64,000 nt of DNA, taken from positions 10,884,229-10,948,228 of the forward strand of contig OW203988.1 in the NCBI GenBank assembly GCA_934047225.1. Direction: 5' to 3'. A program made the position numbers and the translations under genes. Positions 63,876 through 64,000 of this stretch are shown in pieces. The stretch comes from Ypsolopha sequella (taxonomy: Eukaryota; Arthropoda; Insecta; Lepidoptera; Ypsolophidae). Every line of letters begins with the position of its first letter. The first letter of the stretch is position 1. Below the pieces are notes generated by a model. The model saw only the letters and a program-made list of their open reading frames with translations, had not been told where the DNA came from and made no database searches.

Positions 63876-64000
63876 ACTGTCATTTGTCATGTGTATTCGA
63901 GAAATATGTTTAGGTTGCTTGTTTCATTACAAAATTCCATAAATGCTTTCATGATTACGATCACAGAACATTTAAATCAAATAGAAAGGCTAAGTGGGCG

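Overview
The window looks like a moth or butterfly (Lepidoptera) nuclear genome. It is AT-rich and intron-containing, with short host exons scattered among a very dense load of transposon remnants. Supporting signs are tRNA-derived SINEs, foldback MITEs with long near-perfect arms, BEL/Pao, Jockey/R1-like and RTE retroelements, an ISL2EU-type transposase, and a dispersed family bounded by GGTTCCG and GACTCGCACTTGGCCGG that I associate with Lepidoptera. The species cannot be named from sequence alone.

Four host genes are supported. (1) A TraB-domain gene (Trabd-like) lies on + from 9092 to 20346 in seven exons; its first coding exon is split by a 489-bp hAT-like insertion flanked by TGCGGA. 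(2) Zmat2 (Snu23-type spliceosomal zinc finger) lies on + from 32189 to 34135 in three exons and looks intact. (3) A three-exon gene for a 95-residue secreted peptide lies on + from 37616 to 44305. It has a TATA box, a signal peptide, an acidic middle part with an RVKR site and an amphipathic C-terminal helix; a 4.7-kb BEL/Pao element with apparently identical LTRs sits in its second intron. (4) A single-exon SANT/Myb-like gene that resembles SNAPC2 lies on - from 46293 to 47009.

Layout: 0-3.2 kb holds a SINE tail, an ISL2EU-type transposase and a MITE. 3.2-9 kb is MITEs, GGTTCCG repeats and unassigned DNA. 9-20.4 kb is the TraB gene with repeat-filled introns. 20.5-29.3 kb is MITEs, a GGTTCCG element, a 3.2-kb inverted repeat with a tandem array inside, and a decayed LINE. 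29.3-30.4 kb is a TIR element carrying one helix-turn-helix exon. 30.9-34.2 kb is repeats and Zmat2. 34.2-37.3 kb is MITEs and RTE tails. 37.6-44.3 kb is the peptide gene with the BEL/Pao insertion. 44.5-47.4 kb is a LINE tail and the SNAPC2-like gene. 47.7-49.8 kb is a 2.2-kb TIR element. 50.2-51.1 kb is a chimeric transposon-type pseudogene. 51-59 kb is mostly repeats and remnants. 60.0-61.8 kb is a giant foldback with arms of about 0.8 kb. 62.6-64 kb holds two more foldbacks.

The host genes show no shared pathway; they are neighbours in a repeat-rich segment. The most interesting points are the secreted peptide gene, the hAT-split TraB exon, the giant foldback, and the chimeric nuclease-like pseudogene with a single in-frame TGA ahead of a Cys-rich tail.
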